Under the pieces are notes generated by a model. That model saw only the letters and a program-made list of their open reading frames with translations, was not told the origin of the DNA and did not search any database. A stretch of 56,582 nt of DNA, from contig JALOLD010000022.1 of the NCBI GenBank assembly GCA_025456145.1, positions 1-56,582 on the forward strand, given 5' to 3'. Source of the DNA: Thermoanaerobaculales bacterium. GTDB lineage: Bacteria > Acidobacteriota > Thermoanaerobaculia > Thermoanaerobaculales > Sulfomarinibacteraceae. Below are positions 29,869-37,911 of this stretch, piece by piece; the first letter of the stretch is position 1, and each line of letters starts with the position of its first letter. The translations under genes and the position numbers were made by a program.

Positions 29869-31530
29869 CTAGGGCAGCGCGACCGGCGGCGGGTCCACTC
29901 CGTTGTAGAGGCTGCCGAGCACGTAGGGCCGGGACGGGTCGCCCTGCTCGAAGCCGACCAGCACCTCGTCGCCGACCTCGGGCAGGTAGAGTGCCGGGTC
30001 GTCCAGCCGGCCGGCCGGCACGGCCACCCGGATCCAGGCGCTGGAGTCCTCGTCGTTGTCACCGTGACGGTCCCAGTGGAACTGCACCTTGACCCGGCCG
30101 TAGGCGTCGGTGAAGACCTGAACGCCCTGAGGACCGGTCACGACCCCGGTGAGAAGACCGTTCACACGCGGCTTCGGCGTCCGCAAAGGCGGCCGGTAGG
30201 GCGTCCCCTCCGGCACGGCTTCGAAGAGGTTGCCATAGCCGATGCAGCCGTCGTCGCCGCGGACGAAGGCGTGCCGCACCGAGCTGACGATGTAGCTGCC
30301 CGAGAAGGCCCCGCCCACGTCGTCGACGACCAGGCGGTGGCCGGCGCGAACCTGTGCCGAGGTGGTCGTACCCGAGACCATCGCGCGCTCGGTCTGGAGC
30401 CGCTCGAGAGCGATCGCGGCGCGCGCCCCGTCGGCGCCGAGGTCGTTGACCGATCCGTCGAAGGCGAAAAGCTCGCGGCTGCCGTCGCCGTCGAACGCGG
30501 TCGCCAGCACCTGGACCGCCGGCAGCTCGAAGTCATAGCCCTTGACCGTGGCCCGGTTCGCCGTCAAGGCGCTGCCGAGGGCCATCGTGGCCAGGAACTC
30601 CCCGCCGACCTCCGGCGGACCCGGGTTTGGGATGAGCAGATCGGCGGTCACCGGACCGAAGGACGACGTGGCGTCGCCGAGGATCAGCCGGCCGCTCTGG
30701 TCGTGGAAGAACCAGATCCCCTCCTCCTCGAGCATCCGGGAGAGGAAGTCGAGCGAGCTCTCGTTGTACTGGACCACCATCTCGCGCAGCGGGGCGCCGC
30801 CGCCGACTCGATTCTCGAACGGGAGGCCGGCGTCGCCGAGAATCTGCGCCACCAGCTGCGAGGTCGTGGCACCCTGGTAGACGCGCGAGTCCGCGTTTCG
30901 ACCGAGCAGGGTGATGGCGGGCTCCATCCGCACCGCCAGCCACCGCTCGTCGGCGTCACCGAGCCAGCGCACCGCCGTCACCACCCCGCTGAGCAGGGAG
31001 ACCCCCTCGTCGCGCTCGAAGCGGACCGCCGCCTCCTCGCCCAGCCAGGCCTCGGAGGGCGCGAGCCCCGCGGGGTCGACCACGAGCCAGTGCTCGCCGG
31101 CCTCGGACACGGCGTCGCGTCCGAGCAGGCCGGCGACCGGCGCCTCGGCGCCGCCGGGTGCGGTGAAGAGGAGCGAGGCGGTGCACTCGACCGGCCACAC
31201 CAGGTTCTGCGGCAGGCCGTCGGCGAGGGCCGGCATCCCGAGCAGGTCGGCAAGCTCCTGCACCGGATCGATGGCGCCGGCGCCGGGCTCGCCGGGCGGA
31301 CCCGGCTCACCGGGCGGGCCGGGCTCACCGGGCAGGCCCTGGATCGCCCACGACAGGTACTCCTCGAGGGGACGGCACTCCGCCGGCCCGGAGACGATCC
31401 GCACGACGCCGCTGATCCTGCGGACGCAGGCGTGGATCGTCCCGTCCTGGGCCGCCACGGGTGGCCCGGCCGTGACGATCAGGGCGATGACGAACACGAG
31501 ATGCGGGCCGACTCCGAAGCGATCGCGCAT
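29869..31530 (-). CDS. Exported VgrG-like spike protein with collagen-like segment
   Basis: 553 residues; the ATG at 31530 is 5 bases after AGGAGG. It opens with a Sec-type signal peptide ending near AGPPVAAQ (28). A small Cys-pair segment follows (C35, C52; IHACVRRISG, RIVSGPAECRP), then about seven Gly-X-Y triplets (GLPGEPGPPGEP, 65-86). The rest is VgrG/gp27-gp5-like: VYQGATTSQLVAQIL, VVQYNESSLDFLSRMLEEEGIWFF and the gp5-type OB region VFTDAYGRVKVQFHWDRHG, LPEVGDEVLVGFEQGDPSRP, ending VDPPPVALP. There is no long beta-helical needle and no effector tail. Family VgrGs are loaded in the cytoplasm and lack signal peptides, and no T6SS gene is nearby. Gly-X-Y repeats form trimers, as does VgrG. 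Confidence 0.88.
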   Translation of the reverse strand: MRDRFGVGPHLVFVIALIVTAGPPVAAQDGTIHACVRRISGVVRIVSGPAECRPLEEYLSWAIQGLPGEPGPPGEPGPPGEPGAGAIDPVQELADLLGMPALADGLPQNLVWPVECTASLLFTAPGGAEAPVAGLLGRDAVSEAGEHWLVVDPAGLAPSEAWLGEEAAVRFERDEGVSLLSGVVTAVRWLGDADERWLAVRMEPAITLLGRNADSRVYQGATTSQLVAQILGDAGLPFENRVGGGAPLREMVVQYNESSLDFLSRMLEEEGIWFFHDQSGRLILGDATSSFGPVTADLLIPNPGPPEVGGEFLATMALGSALTANRATVKGYDFELPAVQVLATAFDGDGSRELFAFDGSVNDLGADGARAAIALERLQTERAMVSGTTTSAQVRAGHRLVVDDVGGAFSGSYIVSSVRHAFVRGDDGCIGYGNLFEAVPEGTPYRPPLRTPKPRVNGLLTGVVTGPQGVQVFTDAYGRVKVQFHWDRHGDNDEDSSAWIRVAVPAGRLDDPALYLPEVGDEVLVGFEQGDPSRPYVLGSLYNGVDPPPVALP

Positions 31531-31632
31531 GATGACCTCCTGCACGAGGCGGACCCGTCGGCAGCGCCCCGGCGCGCCGGTCCGCTGCGGCCGTGCCGGG
31601 CGGCTGATTTTGAGAGGCAATCTCGTTGACAG

Positions 31633-31661
31633 AGCCTAGCGCAGGCCCCGCGGGCCGTCAA
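31633..31661 (-). promoter_or_regulatory. Sigma-70-like promoter of the VgrG-like gene
   Basis: On the minus strand TTGACG (31661-31656) and TAGGCT (31638-31633) are separated by exactly 17 bp. This gives a predicted leader of about 95 nt before the VgrG-like gene. The spacer is a GC palindrome (GCCCGCGGGGC). Confidence 0.6.
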
Positions 31662-31967
31662 GCGGGCAGGCCTCGACCGGAGCGGTGGGCCGAGACCGTT
31701 CGCCGGCCGGGTGATGGGGGCTCCGCCATGGGCCCAATGTCGGTGGCGGCGCGGCGGGTCTCCCGTCCGGGTCGGGCTCGGCCATCGACGACAGCGCCGG
31801 ACACCCGTCAGGACCGGCCCTGACGGGCGCCCGGGCCTCTCAGCCCCGCGCGCTGCCTGCTCGACACGGCGTCGGCCCGGTGCCGCTCGAGCTCGACGTC
31901 CACCGGCCCGTCCACCGGCCGGCGCCGGCTGACCGTCGGACCTTCCCGGGTGACCGGGGTGAATCCC
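31662..31967. other. Noncoding gap upstream of the VgrG-like gene promoter
   Basis: About 300 bases of very GC-rich sequence between the DUF3313-like gene and the VgrG-like promoter. I see no gene, RNA or clear terminator in it. Confidence 0.4.
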
Positions 31968-32645
31968 CTACTCGGGGTACTGCTCGTCCAGGAAGCTCAC
32001 GAGCGCGTCGGCCCAGCGCTGCAGCACCGTCCGAGCCTCGGCCCGGTTGGTCACCCGGTTGCTCCAGGTCATGAAGCCGCCGGTCACCCGAGAAGCCTGG
32101 CGGTCGGCGCCGCGCCCGATGATCTGCCCGGTGGCGGCGTCGAAGAGCTCGACGTAGATCGTCGCAGCCCCCGCCGAGGCCGTGAAGGTCCGCTGGGAGG
32201 AGCCGGACCGGGTGTCAGGGGCCGCGATGTCGAGGTCGATGATCGCCGGCTGAACGATCAGGACGTCGTCGCCGACCTTGTCGGTGACCTCGTACCCCCC
32301 GCTCGTCAGGCGCTGCTCGAAGACCTCCAGGAACAGCGACGCGACGTCCGCCTTGATCCGCTCCATGTCACGGGTGCTGATGTTGCGGGTCCGGTTCCGG
32401 TTCTGGTCCCGCTGCCAGTTGGCGCGAAAGGCGACCGTCGGCTCGAGGATCTTCACTCGGGTGAACACGCCGAAGTCGGCGTCGGGTGCGAGGTAGGCGA
32501 TGGCGATCCTCCTCGACTCGACCCGCTCCAGCCCGTCGAAGCTGGTCTCCAGGCCGAGGGCCGGGTTGGGCGCGACCATCGACAGGGCGCCGAGGAATGC
32601 GGCCGTCAAAAGCGAAACCGAGCTCTTCATTGTGCGACTTTTCAT
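31968..32645 (-). CDS. DUF3313-like exported protein
   Basis: 225 residues; GAGGAGG lies just before the ATG at 32645. There is a signal peptide (VSLLTAAFLGALSMVAPNPA, with cleavage likely near ALGLE) but no lipobox. The body fits the DUF3313 pattern: DFGVFTRVKILEP, residues RIKADVASLFLEVFEQRL, GYEVTDKVGDDVLIVQPAIIDLDI, TIYVELFDAATGQIIGRGADRQ, and a helical end RWADALVSFLDEQY. DUF3313 proteins are periplasmic or lipoproteins of unknown function. A second member lies at 55025-55879. It is the last gene of a minus-strand run of small exported proteins that starts at 34700. Confidence 0.75.
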   Translation of the reverse strand: MKSRTMKSSVSLLTAAFLGALSMVAPNPALGLETSFDGLERVESRRIAIAYLAPDADFGVFTRVKILEPTVAFRANWQRDQNRNRTRNISTRDMERIKADVASLFLEVFEQRLTSGGYEVTDKVGDDVLIVQPAIIDLDIAAPDTRSGSSQRTFTASAGAATIYVELFDAATGQIIGRGADRQASRVTGGFMTWSNRVTNRAEARTVLQRWADALVSFLDEQYPE

Positions 32646-32682
32646 TTCGTCCTCCTCTCGGACTCTGCGGTCTTCCGGTCCC

Positions 32683-33321
32683 TCAGCTCTGCGGCGTCAC
32701 CCGGGTGAGCCGGACCGGCTCGGTGGCGAAGCTGAGGATCTTCAGGGTGTTGGTCTCTTCCTCCACGGTGAGCTGAACCCCGATGGCGAGCTGGCCTTCG
32801 CCGACGTTCTCCCCGTCGAGGTCGATGAAGAAGAGCGTGACGTCGAAGTTGCGCCAGCGCGGCTGGTTCACCGCCTCGGACATCGTGAGCGGCCGGTCGA
32901 GCCCGAGGATGACGCGCCGACCGCCGTTCGGGAGCGGAATCTGCTGCGCGTAGCGCAGCCGTTCCGACGGCATCCTCGACGATCCGGTTGCGCCCGTCCC
33001 GCCGCTGACCACCCGGACCCATCCGGTCTCCGGCTGGCGGCGCAGCTCCCGCACGAGCGAGCGTTGGCCCTTCTTGGTGAGCACCTCGAACAGATGCTGG
33101 CGCTCTTCGTCGGTGGTCCACCGCGTGATGTTGATGTCGAGGGTCGCGGTGGTCCCCGACGGGAGAAGCGGCGGGTTGGAGGTGCCCATGGACACCGCGC
33201 GCGCGGTGAACCGCTCCCTGGACGGCTCGGCCCCTTCCTGCGCCGCGGCCGACGCCGCGAGACCCACGGTGGCGGCCAGCGCGAGGCACGCCATGACTCC
33301 ACAACGAATGTCCTTGCTCAT
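32683..33321 (-). CDS. Exported protein of a small two-member paralogous family
   Basis: 212 residues from the ATG at 33321 (GGGGAGA upstream), with a signal peptide ending near ASAAAQ. I do not recognise a named family. It contains RFTARAVSMG, ITRWTTDEERQHLFEVLTKK, GQRSLVRELRRQPETGWVRV, RRVILGLDRPL and VGEGQLAIGVQL. The same scheme (FTxxAV, then TRW/HRF, a helix ending KKGQ/KGGQ, xLxxxLR, GxxR, then an Arg-based hydrolase-like sheet) occurs in the protein at 52778-53338, so the two are paralogs. Both are probably periplasmic. It lies 37 bp before the DUF3313-like gene in the same run. Confidence 0.7.
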   Translation of the reverse strand: MSKDIRCGVMACLALAATVGLAASAAAQEGAEPSRERFTARAVSMGTSNPPLLPSGTTATLDINITRWTTDEERQHLFEVLTKKGQRSLVRELRRQPETGWVRVVSGGTGATGSSRMPSERLRYAQQIPLPNGGRRVILGLDRPLTMSEAVNQPRWRNFDVTLFFIDLDGENVGEGQLAIGVQLTVEEETNTLKILSFATEPVRLTRVTPQS

Positions 33322-33391
33322 CGGATTCTCCCCGTACCCCTTCGATCCGGATCCCGACAGGCAACCCGGCGTCATCGGTTCGTCTCCCCGG

Positions 33392-34132
33392 TCACTGGAG
33401 CGAGAGCGGCGCCCGGAGCGACGCCTCCACCAGCGTGCCCGAGGGAATGTTGATGGTGTTGCCCCGGGTCAGGATCGACGCTCCGGCCCCGACCCTGGCG
33501 CCCGTCTGCGCCCCCGAGCTGCCGCCGATCAGGCCGCCGACCGCCGCCGCACGAGCGGTCCGCCCGACGGTCTGCGCGGCGGTGTTGCCGGTCCGCGCCT
33601 CGAGGCCCGTGGTCGAGATCGAGAACAGCCGGTTGTCGATCATGATGTCGGTGAACTCCAGGGCGAGCTCGGACGAGCCGGCCACCCTGCCCGACTGCCG
33701 GGCCTGGGTGATCCTCCCGTAGACCCACGCACCGCGCGGCGCCACCTGGACCCCCTGGACGACCAGCGCGCCCTCGAGCTGGCCGCGGAACCGGTGGCCG
33801 GCCGAGTGGCGGCTCGAGTCGATGGTCTCCGAGAGGCGGACCATCAGCCGGGTGCCCTCGGGGACCACGGTGGCCGCCGCGGGCGGAGCGGCCGCGGCCG
33901 CGACGGCGGTGTCGACGCCGGCGGAGAACCACACCGCGACGACCTGGGAGGTGTTGAACACCTCGACCTGTCCCGCCACCTCGAACATCACGCTCGCCGG
34001 GTTGCCGCCGACGAACGAGCCCTCGACGAGGGTGCCGTCGACCAGCTCGAGCGTGTCGGCCGCAAGCGGTGGTGCAATCGCGATCACCGCCGCGATCAGG
34101 CCGAACAGCACTTTCGTTTTCATCGTCATCAT
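33392..34132 (-). CDS. Exported glycine-zipper protein
   Basis: 246 residues from the ATG at 34132, 5 bases after GGAGG. Signal peptide (KVLFGLIAAVIAIAPPLAA). A short N-terminal beta segment (DTLELVDGTLVEGSFVGGN, EVFNTSQVVAVWF) is followed by an Ala/Pro linker and a beta-rich domain: GTRLMVRLSETIDSSRHSAGHRF, VAPRGAWVYGRITQARQSGR, LALEFTDIMIDNRLFSI. Then comes a glycine zipper (AAAVGGLIGGSSGAQTGARV) and a closing SGTLVEASLRAPLSL. Proteins of this plan are common in Acidobacteria-like genomes, but no function is known to me. The zipper could insert into or pack against a membrane. Confidence 0.7.
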   Translation of the reverse strand: MMTMKTKVLFGLIAAVIAIAPPLAADTLELVDGTLVEGSFVGGNPASVMFEVAGQVEVFNTSQVVAVWFSAGVDTAVAAAAAPPAAATVVPEGTRLMVRLSETIDSSRHSAGHRFRGQLEGALVVQGVQVAPRGAWVYGRITQARQSGRVAGSSELALEFTDIMIDNRLFSISTTGLEARTGNTAAQTVGRTARAAAVGGLIGGSSGAQTGARVGAGASILTRGNTINIPSGTLVEASLRAPLSLQ

Positions 34133-34230
34133 CTCTTCCTCCTTGTCCGCAGACTCTAGACTCTGTCGCCCTTCCCCAACCAACGCCACACCCGCACAAC
34201 CCGGGCTCGGGCTGGAATGAAGATCTCCGG

Positions 34231-34446
34231 TCATGGGGAGTCCGGCTCCCCGGGGGCGGCGGGTCGTTCCTGCCGCAGATCCTCGTCGACCACGGACGCC
34301 AGGAAGGCATGCAGCTGGTCCGGGCACGAGAAGATCGCCCTGCGGCCGGTCTGCACGTGCTCGACCCGCCCGCGGAAGGCCTCGTTGGAAGGGTCCGCGT
34401 CGCTGCTCAGGCTGACGAGAAAGACGCGCCAGGACGGCAGGTCCAC
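34231..34446 (-). CDS. Small hypothetical protein (71 aa)
   Basis: The GTG at 34446 is 7 bases after GGGAGG and 2 bases after the TGA of the preceding small gene, so coupled translation is likely. The protein contains LPSWRVFLVSLSSDADPSNE, FRGRVEHVQTGRRAIFSC and LHAFLASVVDE. This is a compact pattern resembling small bacterial proteins that end in a helix after a GRVEHV.TG strand pair. The function is unknown. The frame continues upstream, so an ATG at 34539 is an alternative start, and a frameshift joining it to the signal-peptide gene before it is also possible. Confidence 0.5.
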   Translation of the reverse strand: MDLPSWRVFLVSLSSDADPSNEAFRGRVEHVQTGRRAIFSCPDQLHAFLASVVDEDLRQERPAAPGEPDSP

Positions 34447-34448
34447 GA

Positions 34449-34700
34449 TCACACCTCCCTCGGGCATCCCGGGGCCGCCGCCCACGATCGCGAGTCGGCC
34501 GCCGCCGATGATGTCGCGCCATCGATCGCTCCTGCCCATTGAGACCGGACCGCCCGGCTGCCGCAGCCCGATCCGCTGGCCGGGGATGGATGCGCAGCCC
34601 GGGCCGCCGCGGCGCCGGTAAGCACCGTCGCGACTGTTGCGGCTCCGGCCGAGAGCGCGGCCGCGACCAGCGACCGGCGCGTCGATCGATTGCGGTTCAT
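34449..34700 (-). CDS. Small exported peptide with twin-arginine-like signal
   Basis: 83 residues from the ATG at 34700, with GAGGTG upstream. The N-terminus RSTRRSLVAAALSAGAATVA, then a VLTGAAAARAA cleavage region, looks like a signal peptide with an Arg pair. The mature ~45 residues are low-complexity Ser/Ala with two Cys and resemble no family I know. It is the first gene after the minus-strand 11-bp-repeat promoter at 34786-34841. It may be a genuine small peptide, or the front of a frameshifted gene whose rest is 34231-34446. Confidence 0.45.
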   Translation of the reverse strand: MNRNRSTRRSLVAAALSAGAATVATVLTGAAAARAAHPSPASGSGCGSRAVRSQWAGAIDGATSSAAADSRSWAAAPGCPREV

Positions 34701-34785
34701 CAACACCTCGCCAACGTCCAGCGATCGGGCACAGGAGGTCGAATCGCGATGAACATGCCCTTCCGGTCCCCGAGCGACCACCGTC

Positions 34786-34841
34786 AGCATGGGGGTGCGA
34801 GGTCGGTGAGTCATCAACAAGTCGTGAGAGTTTGATGAAAA
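34786..34841 (-). promoter_or_regulatory. Triple 11-bp repeat promoter (minus), upstream of the small exported operon
   Basis: Read on the minus strand, three contiguous 11-bp repeats occupy 34841-34831, 34830-34820 and 34819-34809. The last is TGTTGATGACT. After exactly 17 bp comes CATGCT (34791-34786), a -10-like hexamer. The spacing equals that of the five other sites in this window. It faces the gene starting at 34700. The repeats also cover the -35 hexamer of the divergent regulator promoter. Confidence 0.65.
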
Positions 34842-34860
34842 CCCATCGGCCGGTTATCAT
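34832..34860 (+). promoter_or_regulatory. Predicted promoter of the winged-helix/ATPase regulator
   Basis: TTGATG (34832-34837) and TATCAT (34855-34860) are 17 bp apart. The transcript would begin near 34867, only a few bases before the ATG at 34874. The -35 lies inside the first repeat of the minus-strand site at 34809-34841, so binding there should affect this promoter. Confidence 0.55.
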
Positions 34861-34873
34861 CCCACCGTCGTTT

Positions 34874-37786
34874 ATGAGGCCGGTGAATCTCGTTTTCGGT
34901 CCCTTCTCCCTCGATCTCGGGTCTGAACGGCTGTGGCGCGGCACGGAGCCCGTCGAGCTGCGGCCCAAGACCTGGCAGCTGATGCGGTTCCTGGCCGAAA
35001 ACCCGGGCCGGCTGCTGACCAAGGACGAGCTGCTCGACGAGGTGTGGGCGGGCGTCGCCGTCACCCAGGCCAGCCTCAACCAGGCGATCCGCGAGCTTCG
35101 GCAGGCCCTCGGCGACGATGCCCGCGAGCCGCGCTACATCCAGACCGTCCATCGGCGCGGCTTTCGATTCATCGCGGCGCTCGAGAGCGTGGATCCGAAC
35201 GGGTTCGCGAGCCTCGAGCCCGGGGCCTCGGCGGATCCCGCCCGATCGATGATCGTCGGACGGGAAGCCGAGCTGCAGCGCCTCCACGAGCTGTTCGCGC
35301 GGGCCGCGGCAGGGGAGCGCCAGCTGGTGTTCGTCACCGGCGACGAGGGGATCGGCAAGACGACGCTGCTGCGGGCGTTCCTCGACGACCTGGCGGCGGA
35401 CCGACGCAACGGGTTCCTCGCGGGGGGGGGTCAGTGCGTCGAGCTGCTCGGGGCCCACGAGGCCTACCTGCCGGTGCTCGATGCCCTCGACCGGCTCACC
35501 CGCGAGGCGCCGGAGAGCGAGCTGCAACGGGTCCTGCAGCGTTACGCTCCGACGTGGCTTGCCCACCTGCCGTGGCTCGGAGCGCCTCGCGAGAAGGAGC
35601 CCAAGCCGGCGTTCGCCGGGTCGCCGGCCCGGATGCTGCGGGAGTTCTGCGTCGCCATCGAGGCCCTCGCGTCCGAGCGGCCCCTGGTGGTGTGGCTCGA
35701 GGACCTGCACTGGTGCGACGCGGAAACGGTCGACCTCCTCAGCGCGATCGCGCGGCGGACCGAAGCGGCGAGGCTGCTGGTGATCGCGACCTACCGGCCG
35801 GTCGAGGTGGCCATCCGGGATCACCCGATCGGGCGGCTGAAGAGGAAGCTCGTGCTGCAGAAGACGGCCCGGGAGCTGGCGCTGGAGCCGCTCGGTCTCG
35901 ACTCCGTCGAGAGCATCATGGCCGGTCGATTCGGCGACTCCGAGTGGCGGCGCCCGCTGTCGCAGCTGATCCACGATCACAGCGACGGCAACCCGCTCTT
36001 CGTCGGGGTCGCGACCGACTACATGGTGTCGGAGGGCTGGCTCGTCGACGACGGTGGAAGCTGGCGGCTCACCGTCGACCTCGCGGCGGTCGACGGCCGG
36101 CTCGCCGACGGCCTGCGGGCGGTCGTCGAGGGCCAGCTCGAGGGGATGCGGGACGAGGAGGTCGCGGCGCTCGAGGCGGCCAGCGTCGCCGGTCGGGTCT
36201 TCTCGGCCGAGGAGGTCGCAGCCGCTCTCGACACCGACGTCGACCGGGTCGAGGCCGTGTGCGGACGGCTCGCCGGGTGGGACCGCTTCATCGAGCCAGC
36301 GGTCGGCGCGAGCTGGCCGGACGGCTCCGACAGCCGACGCTACCAGTTCGGTCACGCCAAGCTCCGGGGCGTCCTCTACGGCCGCCTGTCGCCCGGCCGG
36401 CGAAAGCGTTTCCACGCCCGGATCGCCGCCTGGCTCGAGCTCGCCTTCGCGGGTCGCCATGCGGACATCGCGGCCGAGCTGGCGGTCCACCACGAACGTG
36501 GAAGGAACACCGAGCGCGCGATCCACTTCCTCGCGATGGCCGCGGACGGAGTCCAGCGCCGCTTCGCCACCGGCGAGGCGGTCAGCTATCTCAGGCGGGC
36601 CCTCGAGCTGCTGCTGCGAGAGCCCGAGTCCGAGGCGCGGGACCTGAGCGAGGTGAAGCTGCGGCACAAGCTCGCGCGCGCCTACATCTTCGCAGCCGGC
36701 TACACCGGGGAAGCGCAGGTGGTCAACATGGTGCGCGCCCTCGAGCTCAGCCGGCGGCTCGGCCGCGTCGAGCTCCAGCTCGTCGGCCTCGGCTACCGGG
36801 CGGCCCGGAGCCTGGCCGCCGGCGAGCTGGACGCCGTCCGCGACCTGGCGGAGGAGTCGCGGCGGCTGGCGGCGGGAGTGGACGACCCGGTCGTCGGATC
36901 ACACTTCCACATGGTCCTGGCGTCCGAGGCGGTGCTGCGCGGTGACCTGGAGCGGGCGATCCGCGAGGCTGCGGAGGGCCTCGACGCGGTGGCGGGGCTG
37001 GATCCGATGAGGCTCGCTGCGGACTTCCCCCACGACTTCGCGGCGTTTTCGTACCTGAAGTCCGGATGGGCGTCGTGGCTGGCCGGACGGCCGGATGAGT
37101 CCCGCGACAAAATCCGCATCGCGCTGCAACGGAAGTCCACGCCGTTCGGGAGCCTGACCGGGATGGGCCTGGCCATGGTCGCGGCGCTCTTCCGTCGCGA
37201 CCGCGGAGCCGTCAACGAGCTGCACCGGGCGGTCTCGAGCGCGATCGAGGAGTTCGGCATCTCGTGGCCGTATCCGGCCCCGTCCGCCTGTGAGGGATGG
37301 CTGCTGCTCACGGGCGGGGAGATCGAGCCGGCCGTCGAGCGGCTGTGCCGGGCGGTTGTCGCCGCCGAGTCGAGCGGCACCCGTCACTGCATGTCCCTGC
37401 TCCTCACCGTGCTCGCCGAGGCCCACCTGGCGCGCGCGGCGGTCGGCGACGGTCTGGCAGCCGCCGACCGGGCGACGGATTTCGCCGAGCTCAGCGGCGA
37501 GCGCTTCTGGGAGGCCGAGATCCACCGGGTTCGCGGCGAGCTCTACCACTGCGCCGGCGACCACGAAACGGCCGAGCAGTGCTACCGGGAGGGTCTCGCC
37601 GTGGCAAGCGCGCAGGGTGCGCTGTCCCTGGAGCTCCGCGCCGCCACCAGCCTGTTCAGGTTGCTGCACGACTCCGATCGAGGTGCCGAAGCTCGCGACA
37701 CGCTATCCGCGGTCTACGGCCGATTCACCGAGGGCCTCGACACCCCCGACCTGGTCGACGCGAGGGCGCTGCTCGAGACCCTCTAA
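34874..37786 (+). CDS. Winged-helix transcriptional regulator with AAA ATPase and TPR domains
   Basis: 970 residues. Residues 4-~102 are an OmpR/PhoB-type (Trans_reg_C) winged helix: FGPFSLDLGSERL, LRPKTWQLMRFLAENPG, LTKDELLDEVWAG, SLNQAIRELRQALGDD, IQTVHRRGFRFIA. Residues ~127-480 are an AAA_16-type ATPase with IVGREAELQRL, Walker A GDEGIGKTT (156-164) and Walker B LVVWLEDLHW. The C-terminal half is TPR-like helical repeats. This is a one-component regulator without membrane helix or receiver. I choose the ATG at 34874, not 34835, because a good promoter covers the latter. OmpR-type winged helices usually bind 11-bp direct repeats, and six such sites lie around this gene. Confidence 0.88.
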   Translation: MRPVNLVFGPFSLDLGSERLWRGTEPVELRPKTWQLMRFLAENPGRLLTKDELLDEVWAGVAVTQASLNQAIRELRQALGDDAREPRYIQTVHRRGFRFIAALESVDPNGFASLEPGASADPARSMIVGREAELQRLHELFARAAAGERQLVFVTGDEGIGKTTLLRAFLDDLAADRRNGFLAGGGQCVELLGAHEAYLPVLDALDRLTREAPESELQRVLQRYAPTWLAHLPWLGAPREKEPKPAFAGSPARMLREFCVAIEALASERPLVVWLEDLHWCDAETVDLLSAIARRTEAARLLVIATYRPVEVAIRDHPIGRLKRKLVLQKTARELALEPLGLDSVESIMAGRFGDSEWRRPLSQLIHDHSDGNPLFVGVATDYMVSEGWLVDDGGSWRLTVDLAAVDGRLADGLRAVVEGQLEGMRDEEVAALEAASVAGRVFSAEEVAAALDTDVDRVEAVCGRLAGWDRFIEPAVGASWPDGSDSRRYQFGHAKLRGVLYGRLSPGRRKRFHARIAAWLELAFAGRHADIAAELAVHHERGRNTERAIHFLAMAADGVQRRFATGEAVSYLRRALELLLREPESEARDLSEVKLRHKLARAYIFAAGYTGEAQVVNMVRALELSRRLGRVELQLVGLGYRAARSLAAGELDAVRDLAEESRRLAAGVDDPVVGSHFHMVLASEAVLRGDLERAIREAAEGLDAVAGLDPMRLAADFPHDFAAFSYLKSGWASWLAGRPDESRDKIRIALQRKSTPFGSLTGMGLAMVAALFRRDRGAVNELHRAVSSAIEEFGISWPYPAPSACEGWLLLTGGEIEPAVERLCRAVVAAESSGTRHCMSLLLTVLAEAHLARAAVGDGLAAADRATDFAELSGERFWEAEIHRVRGELYHCAGDHETAEQCYREGLAVASAQGALSLELRAATSLFRLLHDSDRGAEARDTLSAVYGRFTEGLDTPDLVDARALLETL

Positions 37787-37804
37787 CCCGTGACGGCAGC
37801 CGGG

Positions 37805-37860
37805 CTTTCACCCCGATTTCATCGTTCCTTCCTGACTCGCTCGGCCCGGAGCGCCATCCT
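37805..37860 (+). promoter_or_regulatory. Triple 11-bp repeat promoter before the MltF-like gene
   Basis: Contiguous repeats at 37805-37815, 37816-37826 and 37827-37837 (third: CCTTCCTGACT), then 17 bp, then CATCCT (37855-37860) as a -10-like hexamer. It begins 19 bp after the regulator's stop codon. Confidence 0.6.
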
Positions 37861-37911
37861 GAGCACCTCCGGATGCACGTCGAGGGGACCATGCCGGAAC
37901 GAGGAAGGACG

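Noticed and set aside
29869..31530. A type VI secretion or contractile injection cluster around the VgrG-like gene
   Set aside because: No Tss, PAAR, sheath, tube, baseplate or ClpV-like gene is seen on either side.
34835..34873. ATG at 34835 as the regulator start
   Set aside because: It lies within the predicted -35 hexamer and an 11-bp repeat. The ATG at 34874 fits the promoter and begins next to the winged-helix domain.
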